DNA of 42,422 nucleotides from Oscillospiraceae bacterium (GCA_902790375.1 CADARY010000016.1:1-42422); one strand, 5' to 3'; shown: positions 31,799 through 40,483, numbered from the stretch's first letter. Notes: generated by a model not told the origin, from the sequence alone. A program made the numbers and translations.

Positions 31799-32667
31799 GG
31801 CTCGTCTCCTCTCTCTCCGATCTCCTCCGGCATCGGCTTTCCCGCCTCGACCAGGGGCAGATACCAGCTCTCGTAATAATAGGGCTTTTCGTCCTCGCTC
31901 CCCGGCCAGCGGCTGCCCCAGGGGCGCAGGTAGATCTCATAGTGAAACCCGCCCCTGCCGACGGCCCGGTAATACCCCTCGATCACCCGGCAGGGCCCGC
32001 AGGAATCCTCCCGGCGGGTAATCGACCAGTCCTCCGCCGTGAGCGCCCGGTCGAGAAAGCTCCCCTCCGTACACCGCAGCATACCGTCTTCCTCCGTAAG
32101 CCGGGCAAGGGCAAGGCGCTTTTCCTTCGGCAGATCCTCATCCCAGAGCAGGAGCCGCAGCGCGCCGTCCTCCTCCGTGACTTCGGCGCAGCAGTCCCAG
32201 TAGTAGCCGTACATTTTCGCCCAGTCGCCGCTGCAGCGGTCCATCCTCCACCAGCCGTACCAGTCGCGCGGCAGGGGCGCAGATACAGGCGTCAGCACGG
32301 GTGTCGGCGTGGGTGTCGGCGTGGGCGTCGGTGTCGGTGTCGGCGCGGGCGTTGACGTGGGAGTCGCGGTCGGCATGGGCATCGGTGTTGGCGCGGGCGT
32401 CGCGGTCGGCGCGGGCGTCGGTGTTGGCGCGGGCGTCGCGGTCGGCGCGGGCGTTGACGTGGGCGTCGCGGTCGGCGCGGGCGTCGGTGTTGGCGCGGGC
32501 GTCGCGGTCGGCGCGGGCGTTGACGTGGGCGTCGCGGTCGGCGCGGGCGTCGCGGTCTGTTCGATCACAACAACGGTTTTTTTCGCCGTGTTTTTCGCCG
32601 TGCATGCACACTGGAAAACTGCCAGCAGGCTCAGCACGGCAAGGGTCGCAGCCCTCGATCCTCTCAT
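31795..32667 (-). CDS. Exported Thr/Pro-repeat protein of unknown function
   Basis: A 290-residue protein with an N-terminal signal sequence. A possible lipid-anchor Cys lies in FQCACTAK, but the lipobox is not canonical. A long Thr/Pro/Ala repeat (about residues 37-125) is encoded by a 66-bp tandem repeat. The C-terminal 160 residues form a Trp/Tyr-rich domain (DWYGWWRMDRCSGDW, KMYGYYWDCCAEV) with no recognised family. It ends with a 4-bp overlap with the dipeptidase gene and starts 31 bp after the GtrII-like gene stop. The repeat region may vary between strains. Confidence 0.75.
   Translation of the reverse strand: MRGSRAATLAVLSLLAVFQCACTAKNTAKKTVVVIEQTATPAPTATPTSTPAPTATPAPTPTPAPTATPTSTPAPTATPAPTPTPAPTATPAPTPMPMPTATPTSTPAPTPTPTPTPTPTPTPVLTPVSAPLPRDWYGWWRMDRCSGDWAKMYGYYWDCCAEVTEEDGALRLLLWDEDLPKEKRLALARLTEEDGMLRCTEGSFLDRALTAEDWSITRREDSCGPCRVIEGYYRAVGRGGFHYEIYLRPWGSRWPGSEDEKPYYYESWYLPLVEAGKPMPEEIGERGDEP
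32297..32556 (-). repeat. 66-bp tandem repeat (VNTR-like) coding for the Thr/Pro linker
   Basis: The period is 66 bp: 32415 and 32481 begin the same GCGTCGGTGTTGG run. Two near-perfect copies (32395-32460 and 32461-32526) are followed by a partial copy and preceded by a degraded one. It codes 22-residue TPTPAPTATPTSTPAP-type units and is likely to slip or recombine. Confidence 0.8.
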
Positions 32668-32698
32668 TTCACCAGCCCCCCGCTTCGCGGCCTCTGGC

Positions 32699-34192
32699 TC
32701 AGCCCAGCCGGACCACGATCATGTTGTCGATTTTCTGAACCGAGCCGTCGTAAGGGTATTCCGCCATGGCAAGCACACGCGCATCGTTCTCCAGAGCCTC
32801 CACGTCCGATTCGGACGCAAAGGGGAGGTCGAGGCCGAGATAGAAGCGGATGAAGTTTTCTCGGGAATAGATATTGACAAGCTCCCGGTTCACGCCCATG
32901 AAGAGCTCGGTATCCAGCTCCGGAAAGCTGTGCAGGAGCTTTTCCTGCCGCCCCACAAGGGCGATGGTGCAGTTTTCGTCAAAGCCCTCCGTCCGCTCGA
33001 TCCGGGCGGTAAGGACGGTGTAGAACGCGCGGGCGTTTTCATACTGGAGCGTGAGCTTCAGATAGCACATGTTGGCAAAGTAGACATTGCAGAGGATCAC
33101 CGCCGCGAGGGCCAGCGAAAGCGGCCCGACCGCGCCCCGGATGCGCTCTGCCGTGAGACCCGTCAGCAGGTACAGGCACACGAAGCTGTACATGACGAGG
33201 GTATGGATCGACTCCTGCGACATGATGAGGAACATGCAGCAAATGCCGAGCGGCAGCAGGAGCAGCAGCACTGCGAGCAGCGCCGTGCGCAGGAGGCTCC
33301 GCCCCCGAAGCGTGAGCCACCCGAGGCCCGTGAAGGTCAGGGCGAGCAGGACGATGTGGAGATAGCGCGAGGCCTCGGAGGTGATGAGATAGAAGTTTCG
33401 GAAGCTGAAGATATAAAAGAACGCGTCATAGGCCATGCGCGCCCGGCGCGGAAGACTCACCGCGCCGTTTACGTTTTCGGTGACGTAGGTATTGAACTGC
33501 GCCCCCGTCACCCGGAACACAAGCTGCGTCACACCGTAATAGAGCGCAACAGCCATAAGCATCATGGCGAGGGCCGCGACCCCGAAGCGGATGATCTCCC
33601 GGACGCTGCGCTCCCCGTCCACGGTGTCGCGGATCATGAGCACGAGAAAGAGGCTCGCCGCCAGGGAGATATAGGCCTGATAGATCCCGAGGGCCAGCAC
33701 CAGCGGCAGGACAGCGAGAAACCGGTAAGCGCGGGAGAGCGCGCAGAACAGAAAAACCGCAAGCGCCGCCAGGAAGAAGGACCACGCATAGGCAGCGCTT
33801 GTGAACATGAAGCAGAAATTGCCGGTGAGGGACGGAAAGCACACGATCATCCCCGGCAGCAGAACGCGAAGGGCGGTACTGCGGATATCGAGCGTCCTGA
33901 GCATGAGGCAGGCCGCGGCCCCGATCAGCACAAGGCTCACGAGCCCGTAGATCCAGGGCATGGACCAGTCCGGGAACAGGAGCTTGACAAGCTCCAGCCC
34001 CCAGCGGCCGGAGGTCACCGTGGCCCCCTTGCCGAAAAGGGATTCGATCTCGTCATGATTGAGGAGCTTGTTTGTAAAGGCATAGCCGTGGGCGGCAAGG
34101 CCGAACAGCAGCGCCGAGAGGAAGGGCGTCCTGTTCTCCCGCCAGAGCGCCGCGAGGGCAGCGCCGGAGAGCTTCGGTTTTCTTGTTGTCAT
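32699..34192 (-). CDS. GtrII-like polytopic glucosyltransferase
   Basis: A 497-residue membrane protein with about 11-12 helices. NHDEIESLFGKGATVTSGRW at about 44-63 matches the conserved D-E region of GtrII-type O-antigen glucosyltransferases, which attach sugars to lipid-linked polymers outside the membrane. The family is also met in Gram-positive envelope loci. It overlaps the upstream glycosyltransferase-like gene by 4 bp. The polyprenyl-glucose donor and its synthase (GtrB-like) are not seen here. Confidence 0.75.
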   Translation of the reverse strand: MTTRKPKLSGAALAALWRENRTPFLSALLFGLAAHGYAFTNKLLNHDEIESLFGKGATVTSGRWGLELVKLLFPDWSMPWIYGLVSLVLIGAAACLMLRTLDIRSTALRVLLPGMIVCFPSLTGNFCFMFTSAAYAWSFFLAALAVFLFCALSRAYRFLAVLPLVLALGIYQAYISLAASLFLVLMIRDTVDGERSVREIIRFGVAALAMMLMAVALYYGVTQLVFRVTGAQFNTYVTENVNGAVSLPRRARMAYDAFFYIFSFRNFYLITSEASRYLHIVLLALTFTGLGWLTLRGRSLLRTALLAVLLLLLPLGICCMFLIMSQESIHTLVMYSFVCLYLLTGLTAERIRGAVGPLSLALAAVILCNVYFANMCYLKLTLQYENARAFYTVLTARIERTEGFDENCTIALVGRQEKLLHSFPELDTELFMGVNRELVNIYSRENFIRFYLGLDLPFASESDVEALENDARVLAMAEYPYDGSVQKIDNMIVVRLG

Positions 34193-35742
34193 GAGCGGTG
34201 TTCGACCCTTCTGAACAAGGTAAAGAGGCCGTGGGCGGCGACCGGCATGATCAGCACATAGTAGGGCATGGCGTACTGACTTTTGGCCTCAAACAGCAGG
34301 TGGTAGCTCAGACCCCCCAGCAGGATGAGCGGCAGCAGGCAGCGCAGCGGATCCTTCTTCTGCCAGAGGCGGATGATCCCGGCCACCACCCCGAGATACG
34401 CGAACTGCTGGAGCTTATCCATCACGGCGAGCATGACGCGCTCCCCTTTTTCGCACAGGAGGGTATAGAGCACACCCTTCTCGCTGTAGCTCGGGAAGAC
34501 CCTGTTGATCCAGAGCGAGCCGAAGCTCGGCTCGTTCCACTGGCTGCGCAGCTTCTGCGTGAAAAAGCGCAGGGCCGCGCCGGGGTTTTCGCGGAAATAG
34601 TCCTGCCGCGCCGCCAGGACACGGCGGGCGTTTTCGGCCGTTGCGGCGCTGTCGCGCCCGCTCTGCTCAAAGGCGGTGACGGTGAAGTCCTCCCGGTACC
34701 AGCCGGGGGCTGCATGCCCCTCGGAAAAGCCCATGGCCATCCAGGCAATCATGGGGATCCCGTCCCCATAAAGGACACCCAGGCGGTCCTCGTAGATCTT
34801 CTGCGGCACGTTGGGCAGCACCAGCACGCACGCCGCCGTCAGTAGGAAGCAGAGCAGGGATTCGCGCGTGCGCTTTTTCAGCAGGCGCAGCAGCCACACG
34901 ATCCCGATGGCAAGGCACACGATCAGCAGATTCAGCTTCAGCGTCACCGCGAGCGTGAGAAACACCGGGCACAAAAGCGCATAGCGCAGCCCGCCCTTTT
35001 TCATATAGCGCAGGAACATCCACACAGCCAGGCTCCCGCAGGAGAAGGCGGGGATATTCCCGTAAAGAAAGGTGACCGTAAACACCGGGGGCAGGCAGAC
35101 AAACAACAGCAGGACCAGCAGCTTGTGGATGCGCGCGTCCTTGAACATGAGCTTTGTGATCTCAATGAGCGCGTGGTACTCCGCCATCAGCCAGAAGAGA
35201 TTGATCTCCTGCAGGGCAAGGACCGCGTAGCCCTCCGGCACGCCGCGCATGAGGAAGTTGAAGATGCGGATCAGGATCTCCGAATAGAGCACATAGCCGA
35301 GCTGGAAGGGAAAGCGGTAGAAATAGCCCTCCTCGAGCATCGCGTAATCCCCGAGCGCCGCCCGCTGCGCGCCGTAGGTGACAAGAAAGGAGTCGCTGTA
35401 TATGGGGCTTCTCAGCTTTGTGGTGGCGATGAAGGCCGTGCCGAAGGCGAAGAGGCAGAACATGAGGGCGTTTTCCATCCGGCTGAGCCGGATCGCCTCC
35501 CCGTGGCGATAAAAGAGATATCCGGCCGAGAGCAGGATCGCCTGCACGAGGATGTTGAGAAAGATATTGTCCCGGTAAAACTCTATATTCTCCCCGGAGC
35601 TGTTTTCCGTGTTCAGCACGCTCGTCTCCACAAAGGAGGCCAGGCACAGATAGAGCATGAAGGCGAAGACCAGCAGCAGAATCACGACGACGGCCATCTT
35701 CTCCAAGCTGCCGGCGACCCGGTCAAGTCTGTCTGTTTTCAT
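34189..35742 (-). CDS. Polytopic membrane glycosyltransferase-like protein (GT39/PMT-like fold)
   Basis: A 517-residue protein with about 10-12 hydrophobic helices. The first outer loop and the YSDSFLVTYGAQRAALGDY segment at about 115-135 resemble lipid-sugar-dependent glycosyltransferases of the GT-C fold, with acidic residues near the first membrane helices. The exact family is unclear. GGGAGG precedes the ATG by 8 nt. First gene of a four-gene operon with the GtrII-like protein, the Thr/Pro protein and the dipeptidase. Its -10 box overlaps the stop of the metallophosphoesterase gene. Confidence 0.65.
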   Translation of the reverse strand: MKTDRLDRVAGSLEKMAVVVILLLVFAFMLYLCLASFVETSVLNTENSSGENIEFYRDNIFLNILVQAILLSAGYLFYRHGEAIRLSRMENALMFCLFAFGTAFIATTKLRSPIYSDSFLVTYGAQRAALGDYAMLEEGYFYRFPFQLGYVLYSEILIRIFNFLMRGVPEGYAVLALQEINLFWLMAEYHALIEITKLMFKDARIHKLLVLLLFVCLPPVFTVTFLYGNIPAFSCGSLAVWMFLRYMKKGGLRYALLCPVFLTLAVTLKLNLLIVCLAIGIVWLLRLLKKRTRESLLCFLLTAACVLVLPNVPQKIYEDRLGVLYGDGIPMIAWMAMGFSEGHAAPGWYREDFTVTAFEQSGRDSAATAENARRVLAARQDYFRENPGAALRFFTQKLRSQWNEPSFGSLWINRVFPSYSEKGVLYTLLCEKGERVMLAVMDKLQQFAYLGVVAGIIRLWQKKDPLRCLLPLILLGGLSYHLLFEAKSQYAMPYYVLIMPVAAHGLFTLFRRVEHRS

Positions 35743-35773
35743 GTCTACCGCCTCCCGCGTGATGATTTACATA

Positions 35774-35802
35774 ATTATAACGCATCCGCCGCGTTTTGTG
35801 AA
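35774..35802 (-). promoter_or_regulatory. Promoter of the glycosyltransferase operon
   Basis: On the minus strand -35 is TTCACA (35797-35802) and -10 is a perfect TATAAT (35774-35779), with a 17-bp spacer. It sits over the 3' end of the metallophosphoesterase gene. Confidence 0.7.
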
Positions 35803-36467
35803 TGCCGTTTTTCCGATTTTACGGAAAAAATACGCCTGCTCCTCTTTTCCGCCCCCGCGCGGCTTTTCAGCTTTTCCTCGTCGAGCTCGATGACGCAGTA
35901 GTCCCAGGCGTTGATGACCGTCGTATCCCCGTAGCGGCAGCGCTGGGGGATCTGGGCGCCGTAGTTGCGGTGGACGTGGCCATGGATGAAAAAGGCGGGC
36001 TGCCAGCGGTCCAGCAGCGTCCGAAAGCAGCGGAAGCCCCGGTGCGGCAGGCTCTCCAGATCGTTCAGGCCGTGCATCGGCGCGTGGGTCAGCAGGATGT
36101 CAAAGCCGCCGCTGCGCCTGAGGGCATAGCCCAGGCGGAAAATGCGCCGCTTCATCTGCCGCTCGGTGTACATGTACTTCCCATCCCGGTAGCGGTAAGA
36201 GCCGCCGAGGCCCACAATGCGAAGCCCCCGGCAGGTAAAGAGCTTATCGTCCAGGCAGACGCAGCCCTCCGGCTCCCGCTCGTAATGATCGTCGTGGTTG
36301 CCGTGGACATAGAGCACCGGGCAGTGGGCCATGGTCACCAGAAATTCCAGATATGCCGGGTGGAGATCCCCGCAGGAGAGGATCAGATCAAAGCCGTCCA
36401 GCCTGCCGGGTCGGTAGTGCTCATAAAAATATTTGGATTCCTCGTCTGACACGGCCAGGATCCGCAT
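35775..36467 (-). CDS. Calcineurin-like metallophosphoesterase
   Basis: A 230-residue cytoplasmic phosphoesterase with the two-metal core: LSCGDLHP, YVHGNHDDHY, LTHAPMHG and FIHGHVHRNYG. The N-terminal first metal ligand is weak: MRILAVSDEES has D rather than the usual DxH. The C-terminal tail is very basic. The start at 36467 is set by GGAG at 9-nt spacing; the longer frame at 36476 is less good. It has its own strong promoter at 36535-36563. Substrate unknown; nucleases, cyclic nucleotide esterases and lipid phosphatases all share this fold. Confidence 0.85.
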   Translation of the reverse strand: MRILAVSDEESKYFYEHYRPGRLDGFDLILSCGDLHPAYLEFLVTMAHCPVLYVHGNHDDHYEREPEGCVCLDDKLFTCRGLRIVGLGGSYRYRDGKYMYTERQMKRRIFRLGYALRRSGGFDILLTHAPMHGLNDLESLPHRGFRCFRTLLDRWQPAFFIHGHVHRNYGAQIPQRCRYGDTTVINAWDYCVIELDEEKLKSRAGAEKRSRRIFSVKSEKRHSQNAADAL

Positions 36468-36501
36468 GCCCACCATCTCCTTGTGTCTTCCGTCTGTCGC
36501 G

Positions 36502-36521
36502 GCTCCCCTTGCAAAGGGAGC
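36502..36521. promoter_or_regulatory. Stem-loop in the metallophosphoesterase leader
   Basis: GCTCCC (36502-36507) pairs with GGGAGC (36516-36521) around a TTGCAA core. It lies between the promoter and the ATG on the minus strand. It may fold in the leader, but no T-run is present. Confidence 0.35.
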
Positions 36522-36534
36522 GGATGCTCAAAAA

Positions 36535-36563
36535 ATTTTAATGGTTCCGCTCTCCCTTGTCAA
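36535..36563 (-). promoter_or_regulatory. Promoter of the metallophosphoesterase gene
   Basis: On the minus strand -35 is a perfect TTGACA (36558-36563) and -10 is TAAAAT (36535-36540), with a 17-bp spacer. Confidence 0.75.
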
Positions 36564-36577
36564 GTCTGCATACAGCC

Positions 36578-37489
36578 CTATATTTTGGGCGCGTTTTTAT
36601 CGAGGATGCGGCCCACGATCTGGATGAAGCCCTCGGCATAGCGGGGCAGCTTCTCGCCCTTGCGCCAGCAGGCGTAGAGATGGCGCTTGTTCTCATAGTC
36701 CATCAGCGGATAAAAGACAGCGCCGCGCCGGGCGTACTCGTCCACAAAGATGTCCGAGCAGAGCATGCAGGCCCCCGCCTGGATCGCCACGCGCTTGGCC
36801 ACCTCCAGCGAGTCCGTCTCCAGCAGGATCTGGGGCCGGAGTCCCTCGGCGCGGAAAAGGCTGTCCTGCACCACGCGCACGCTGTGGCCCGGCTTTAAGG
36901 ACACGAAGGCGTCCTCCCGGATCATGCTCAGACTGACGGGCGTGCCGGGCGGCAGCTGCTGGGCGATGTTCGCGCCGCGGCCCGCCAGCACGCCGATGAT
37001 CTCCTTTTCGATCAGCGTATAGGAAAGGCGCGGGCTGACCGACTCGATGGCCGCAAGGGCAAGGTCGATCTCCCCGTCCTCCAGGAGCTTTTCGAGCCGG
37101 GCGCTGCCCTCCTCCCTGAGGTCGATGCTGACCTTGGGAAACTGCATGGTGAACCAGGGCAGCGCCACCGGCAGGATCTGCATGGCGCGCTGCACGCTGA
37201 TGCCGAGGCGCAGAAGCCCGCTGTTTTCCTGGCGGATCTCCCTGAGCTCGTTTTCGAGCCTCTCATTGGCCGTGAGCATGACGCTTGCCGCCTTAAGATA
37301 CTTCTCCCCGGCATAGGTCAGGCGCAGCGGCGAGACCGTGCGGTCAAAGAGCGTCACGCCGTATTCGCTCTCCACCTGGCGCACCATCTGGCTCAGCGAG
37401 GGCTGGCTCACATAGAGCTTTTTGGCAGCCGCGGTAATGCTTTCCTCCTGTGCTATGGTGCGGATATACAGCGCCTGCTTGAGATTCAT
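36578..37489 (-). CDS. LysR-type transcriptional regulator, probably controls citDEF
   Basis: A 303-residue regulator. The N-terminal winged helix-turn-helix (about 1-60) includes ITAAAKKLYVSQPSLSQMVRQVE, followed by a linker helix and a periplasmic-binding-like effector domain (about 90-300). The gene is divergent from the citDEF operon, the common arrangement for LysR regulators, so it most likely senses citrate or a related tricarboxylate. Its own leader contains the GTTCAC dyad at 37504-37533, suggesting autoregulation. The ligand is inferred from context only. Confidence 0.88.
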   Translation of the reverse strand: MNLKQALYIRTIAQEESITAAAKKLYVSQPSLSQMVRQVESEYGVTLFDRTVSPLRLTYAGEKYLKAASVMLTANERLENELREIRQENSGLLRLGISVQRAMQILPVALPWFTMQFPKVSIDLREEGSARLEKLLEDGEIDLALAAIESVSPRLSYTLIEKEIIGVLAGRGANIAQQLPPGTPVSLSMIREDAFVSLKPGHSVRVVQDSLFRAEGLRPQILLETDSLEVAKRVAIQAGACMLCSDIFVDEYARRGAVFYPLMDYENKRHLYACWRKGEKLPRYAEGFIQIVGRILDKNAPKI

Positions 37490-37503
37490 AAGCTTTTCCC
37501 CCT

Positions 37504-37533
37504 GTTCACGCCAAATTTGACGTAAATGTGAAC
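37504..37533. promoter_or_regulatory. Dyad GTTCAC-N18-GTGAAC in the lysR leader
   Basis: The two 6-bp arms (37504-37509 and 37528-37533) are perfect inverse complements. They lie within the lysR transcript start region, a typical place for an autoregulatory site of a LysR protein. The AT-rich interval contains AAATTTGACG. Confidence 0.4.
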
Positions 37534-37554
37534 AACCATAGATTAGCTATTATG

Positions 37555-37584
37555 AGTATATAATACCCTCTTTATGTTTGTCAA
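37555..37584 (-). promoter_or_regulatory. Promoter of the LysR regulator gene
   Basis: On the minus strand -35 is TTGACA (37579-37584) and -10 is TATACT (37555-37560), with an 18-bp spacer. Confidence 0.7.
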
Positions 37585-37657
37585 TGCTTATAGGCGTTCC
37601 CTTATGGTGCTGTGGCTAAAAAGGCATTTGCGCGAAATCGCCGGGAATGGTAAAGTA

Positions 37658-37687
37658 TTAACAGCACAAAGCAGCATTTACTATACT
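37658..37687 (+). promoter_or_regulatory. Promoter of citDEF
   Basis: -35 TTAACA (37658-37663) and -10 TATACT (37682-37687) with an 18-bp spacer. GAGGAGG precedes the citD ATG. Confidence 0.55.
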
Positions 37688-37710
37688 TTTGTGAGGAGGA
37701 ATGATGAGAG

Positions 37711-38013
37711 ATGGAAATCCTGAAACCCGCCATGGCGGGGACCCTCGAATCCAGCGACGCCCAGGTCATGGTTGAGCCGGGCGAAGACGGGATTGAGCTC
37801 ACACTCGAGAGCAGCGTCATGAACCAGTACGGCCGTCAGATCAAGGCCACCGTGCTGGAGACCCTGGACAGGCTCGGCGTTCAGAACGCCCGTGTGGCCG
37901 TCGTCGACAAGGGCGCGCTTGACTGCACGATCAAGGCCCGCGTGGAATGCGCGGTATTCCGCAGCTGCGGCCAGTCCGCAGAGAATATTCCCTGGGGAGG
38001 TGCGATCCGATGA
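37711..38013 (+). CDS. citD: Citrate lyase acyl carrier protein (gamma subunit)
   Basis: A 100-residue carrier that holds the phosphoribosyl-dephospho-CoA thioester arm. The attachment Ser lies in AGTLESSDAQVMVEP, and GIELTLESSVMNQYG is a family signature. It is the first gene of citDEF; the stop and the citE start share an ATGA overlap. The complete citrate lyase needs CitC, CitX and CitG for arm synthesis and acetylation. None is between citD and oadA. Confidence 0.93.
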   Translation: MEILKPAMAGTLESSDAQVMVEPGEDGIELTLESSVMNQYGRQIKATVLETLDRLGVQNARVAVVDKGALDCTIKARVECAVFRSCGQSAENIPWGGAIR

Positions 38014-38924
38014 TTCCTCGTCCCAGACCCGAACGCTTCCGCCTGCGCCGCACCATGATGTTCATGAACGCGCAGAAGCCCGGCCTCATCAAGGACGCCT
38101 ACATCTATGGCTGCGACAGCATCATGCTGGACCTGGAGGACGCGGTGGCCGAGAACCAGAAGGACGCCGCCCGCTTCTCCCTGTATCACGCGCTCAAGAC
38201 CATCGACTACGGCGATACCGAGGTCATTGTCCGCATCAACGGTCTTGACACCCCCCACTGGCAGGAGGATATCCGCGTCTGCGTCGCCGGCGGCGCCGAC
38301 GGTATCCGCATCGCCAAGTGCGAGAGCGCCCAGGACGTGCTGACGGTTGAAAAGCACGTCGAGATGGCCGAGGAGGAGTTCGGCGTGGAGAAGGGCCGCA
38401 CCCTTCTGATGGCCGCCCTCGAAAGCCCCAAGGGCATCCTGAACGCCTATGAGATCTGCGCCGCGTCCGAGCGCATGCTGGGCGTCGCCATCTCCGGCGG
38501 CGACTTCCGCAAATGCATGCAGACCAAGCCCACCCGCGACGGCATCGACATGGTCACCGCCCGCGGCATGATGCTCATCGCCGCCCGCGCCGCAGGCGTA
38601 CAGTGCTTTGACACCGTGTTCACCAACCTCGACGATCAGGAGGGCTTTGAGGCTGAGGTCCTGCAGAACAAGGCCATGGGCTTTGACGGCAAGAGCCTCA
38701 TCAACCCCAAGCAGATCCGCTATGTCCATCAGGTCTTCGCCCCCACCGAGAAGGAGATCATCCAGGCCGAGAAGATCGTGCGCGCCTACCGCGAGCAGAG
38801 CGCTGCCGGTGTCGGCGTGTTCACCGTCGACGGCAAGATGATCGACATCGCCTTTATCCCCGGTGCCGAGAGGACCCTTAAACTCGCCCGCGCCTGCGGA
38901 CTTTGGGAGGGAGATCTGGTATGA
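38010..38924 (+). CDS. citE: Citrate lyase beta subunit (citryl-ACP lyase)
   Basis: Cleaves citryl-ACP to acetyl-ACP and oxaloacetate. It is 304 residues. The family signature begins RRTMMFMNAQKPGLIKDAYIYG, with metal/substrate acids in DSIMLDLEDAV and further in ALESPKG. ATGA overlaps with citD before and citF after mark tight translational coupling. The codons are strongly C-ending, as in highly expressed genes. Confidence 0.95.
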   Translation: MIPRPRPERFRLRRTMMFMNAQKPGLIKDAYIYGCDSIMLDLEDAVAENQKDAARFSLYHALKTIDYGDTEVIVRINGLDTPHWQEDIRVCVAGGADGIRIAKCESAQDVLTVEKHVEMAEEEFGVEKGRTLLMAALESPKGILNAYEICAASERMLGVAISGGDFRKCMQTKPTRDGIDMVTARGMMLIAARAAGVQCFDTVFTNLDDQEGFEAEVLQNKAMGFDGKSLINPKQIRYVHQVFAPTEKEIIQAEKIVRAYREQSAAGVGVFTVDGKMIDIAFIPGAERTLKLARACGLWEGDLV

Positions 38925-40483
38925 AAAACGCAGTAGGCAGAGATATTCCCGATTTCCTGCTGGAAAACGGCAAGGAAGTCTATCAGGGCAAGAACTACAT
39001 GGACGGCAAGTATCTCCAGAAGGCCGCCCCCAAAACCCGCCGCTATGAAAAGCCGCAGGAGAGCAAGATCGTGGAGAGCCTCGCCGAAGCTCTCAAGCAG
39101 TGCGGCGCCAAGAGCGGCATGACCTTCAGCTTCCACCACCATCTGCGCGACGGCGACTTTGTGGTCAACATGGTCATGAAGGCCGCCATTGAGGAGCTGG
39201 GCCTGGAGGATCTGACCATCGCCGCCTCCTCCCTGGGCGCGGCCCATGACCCCATCGCCGATTATATCGAGCAGGGCAAGGTCATCGGTATCCAGACCAG
39301 CGGTATCCGCGGCAGAATGGGCGAGGTCGTGTCCAAGGGCAAGCTCAGGACCCGCGCCATCATCCGCAGCCACGGCGGCCGTCCCCGCGCCATCGAGGCG
39401 GGCGAGGTGCATATCGACATCGCCTTCATTGCCGCTCCCACCAGCGACTGCGTGGGCAACTGCCGCGGCATCGGCGGCAAGTCCAACTGCGGCTCCATGG
39501 GCTACGCCATGACCGACGCCAAGTACGCCGACCATGTGGTCGTCGTGACCGACTGCCTGGTGGACTTCCCGAACATGCCCGCCTCCGTGGAGGCCATCGA
39601 CGTGGACGCTGTTGTGGTCGTGGACTCCATCGGCAACCCCAAGAAGATTGCCTCCGCCGCGGCCCGCATTTCGCAGAACCCCCGCGACCTGATGATGGCC
39701 GAGGATGTGGCGAGAGTCATCGCCTCCACCCCCTACTTCAAGGACGGCTTCTCCTTCCAGACCGGCGTCGGCGGCCCGTCGCTGGCTGCCAACCTCTTCC
39801 TTGAGAAGTACATGGACGAGCGCAATATCAAGATGGGCTGGGCCATCGGCGGCATCTGCGGCCCCATGGTCGAGATGCTCAAAAAGGGCAAGGTCGGCAA
39901 GGTTATCGACGTGCAGGACTTCGACCTGGACGCCGTCAACTCCATCAATCAGACCCCGAACCACTTTGAGATGAGCGCGAGCCAGTACGCAAACCCCGCC
40001 AACAAGGGCGCGTTTGTCAACAAGCTCGACTTCGTCGTCCTCGCCGCGCTTGAGATCGACACCGGCTTCAACGTCAACGTCCTCACCGGCTCCGACGGCA
40101 TTCTGCGCGGCGCCCCCGGCGGACATCCCGACACCGCGGCCGGCAGCAAGTGCTGCATCATCGTCACCCCGCTCATCCGCGGCCGCATGGCGACCGTGTG
40201 CGAGCATGTCGTGACCGTCACCACCCCGGGCGACTGCGTGGACGTGCTCGTCACCGACTACGGCATCGCGGTCAACCCCCTGCGCCCTGACCTCATCGAG
40301 TGCCTTGACAACGCGGGCATCAAGCATGTCCCCATCGAGGAGCTCAAGGAGAAGGCCTACAGCATGGTCGGCAGACCCGACGATCTCCAGTGGGAGGACG
40401 AGGTCGTGGCTGTGCTCGAGGCGCGCGACGGCACCATCCTCGACGTGATCCGCAAGATCAAGCCCTACACGCTGGAAGACTGA
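38921..40483 (+). CDS. citF: Citrate lyase alpha subunit (citrate:ACP transferase)
   Basis: Transfers the carrier from acetyl to citrate. It is 520 residues from the ATG at 38921. The N-terminus MKNAVGRDIPDFLL and SGMTFSFHHHLRDGDFVVN are typical, and the CoA-transferase-like core includes IQTSGIRGRMGE, KSNCGSMGYAM and GGHPDTAAGSKCCIIVTPL. The final gene of the citDEF unit, separated from the transporter by a 212-bp spacer with hairpins. Confidence 0.95.
   Translation: MKNAVGRDIPDFLLENGKEVYQGKNYMDGKYLQKAAPKTRRYEKPQESKIVESLAEALKQCGAKSGMTFSFHHHLRDGDFVVNMVMKAAIEELGLEDLTIAASSLGAAHDPIADYIEQGKVIGIQTSGIRGRMGEVVSKGKLRTRAIIRSHGGRPRAIEAGEVHIDIAFIAAPTSDCVGNCRGIGGKSNCGSMGYAMTDAKYADHVVVVTDCLVDFPNMPASVEAIDVDAVVVVDSIGNPKKIASAAARISQNPRDLMMAEDVARVIASTPYFKDGFSFQTGVGGPSLAANLFLEKYMDERNIKMGWAIGGICGPMVEMLKKGKVGKVIDVQDFDLDAVNSINQTPNHFEMSASQYANPANKGAFVNKLDFVVLAALEIDTGFNVNVLTGSDGILRGAPGGHPDTAAGSKCCIIVTPLIRGRMATVCEHVVTVTTPGDCVDVLVTDYGIAVNPLRPDLIECLDNAGIKHVPIEELKEKAYSMVGRPDDLQWEDEVVAVLEARDGTILDVIRKIKPYTLED

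Noticed and set aside
32297-32556. Possible CRISPR array
   Set aside because: The repeats are head-to-tail with no unique spacers, lie inside a coding frame, and give a regular Thr/Pro protein.
32309-34261. Long plus-strand open frame of 650 codons
   Set aside because: It is antisense to the Thr/Pro protein and the GtrII-like gene. Its start is pure Gly/Val repeat translated from the 66-bp tandem, and it shows no domain.
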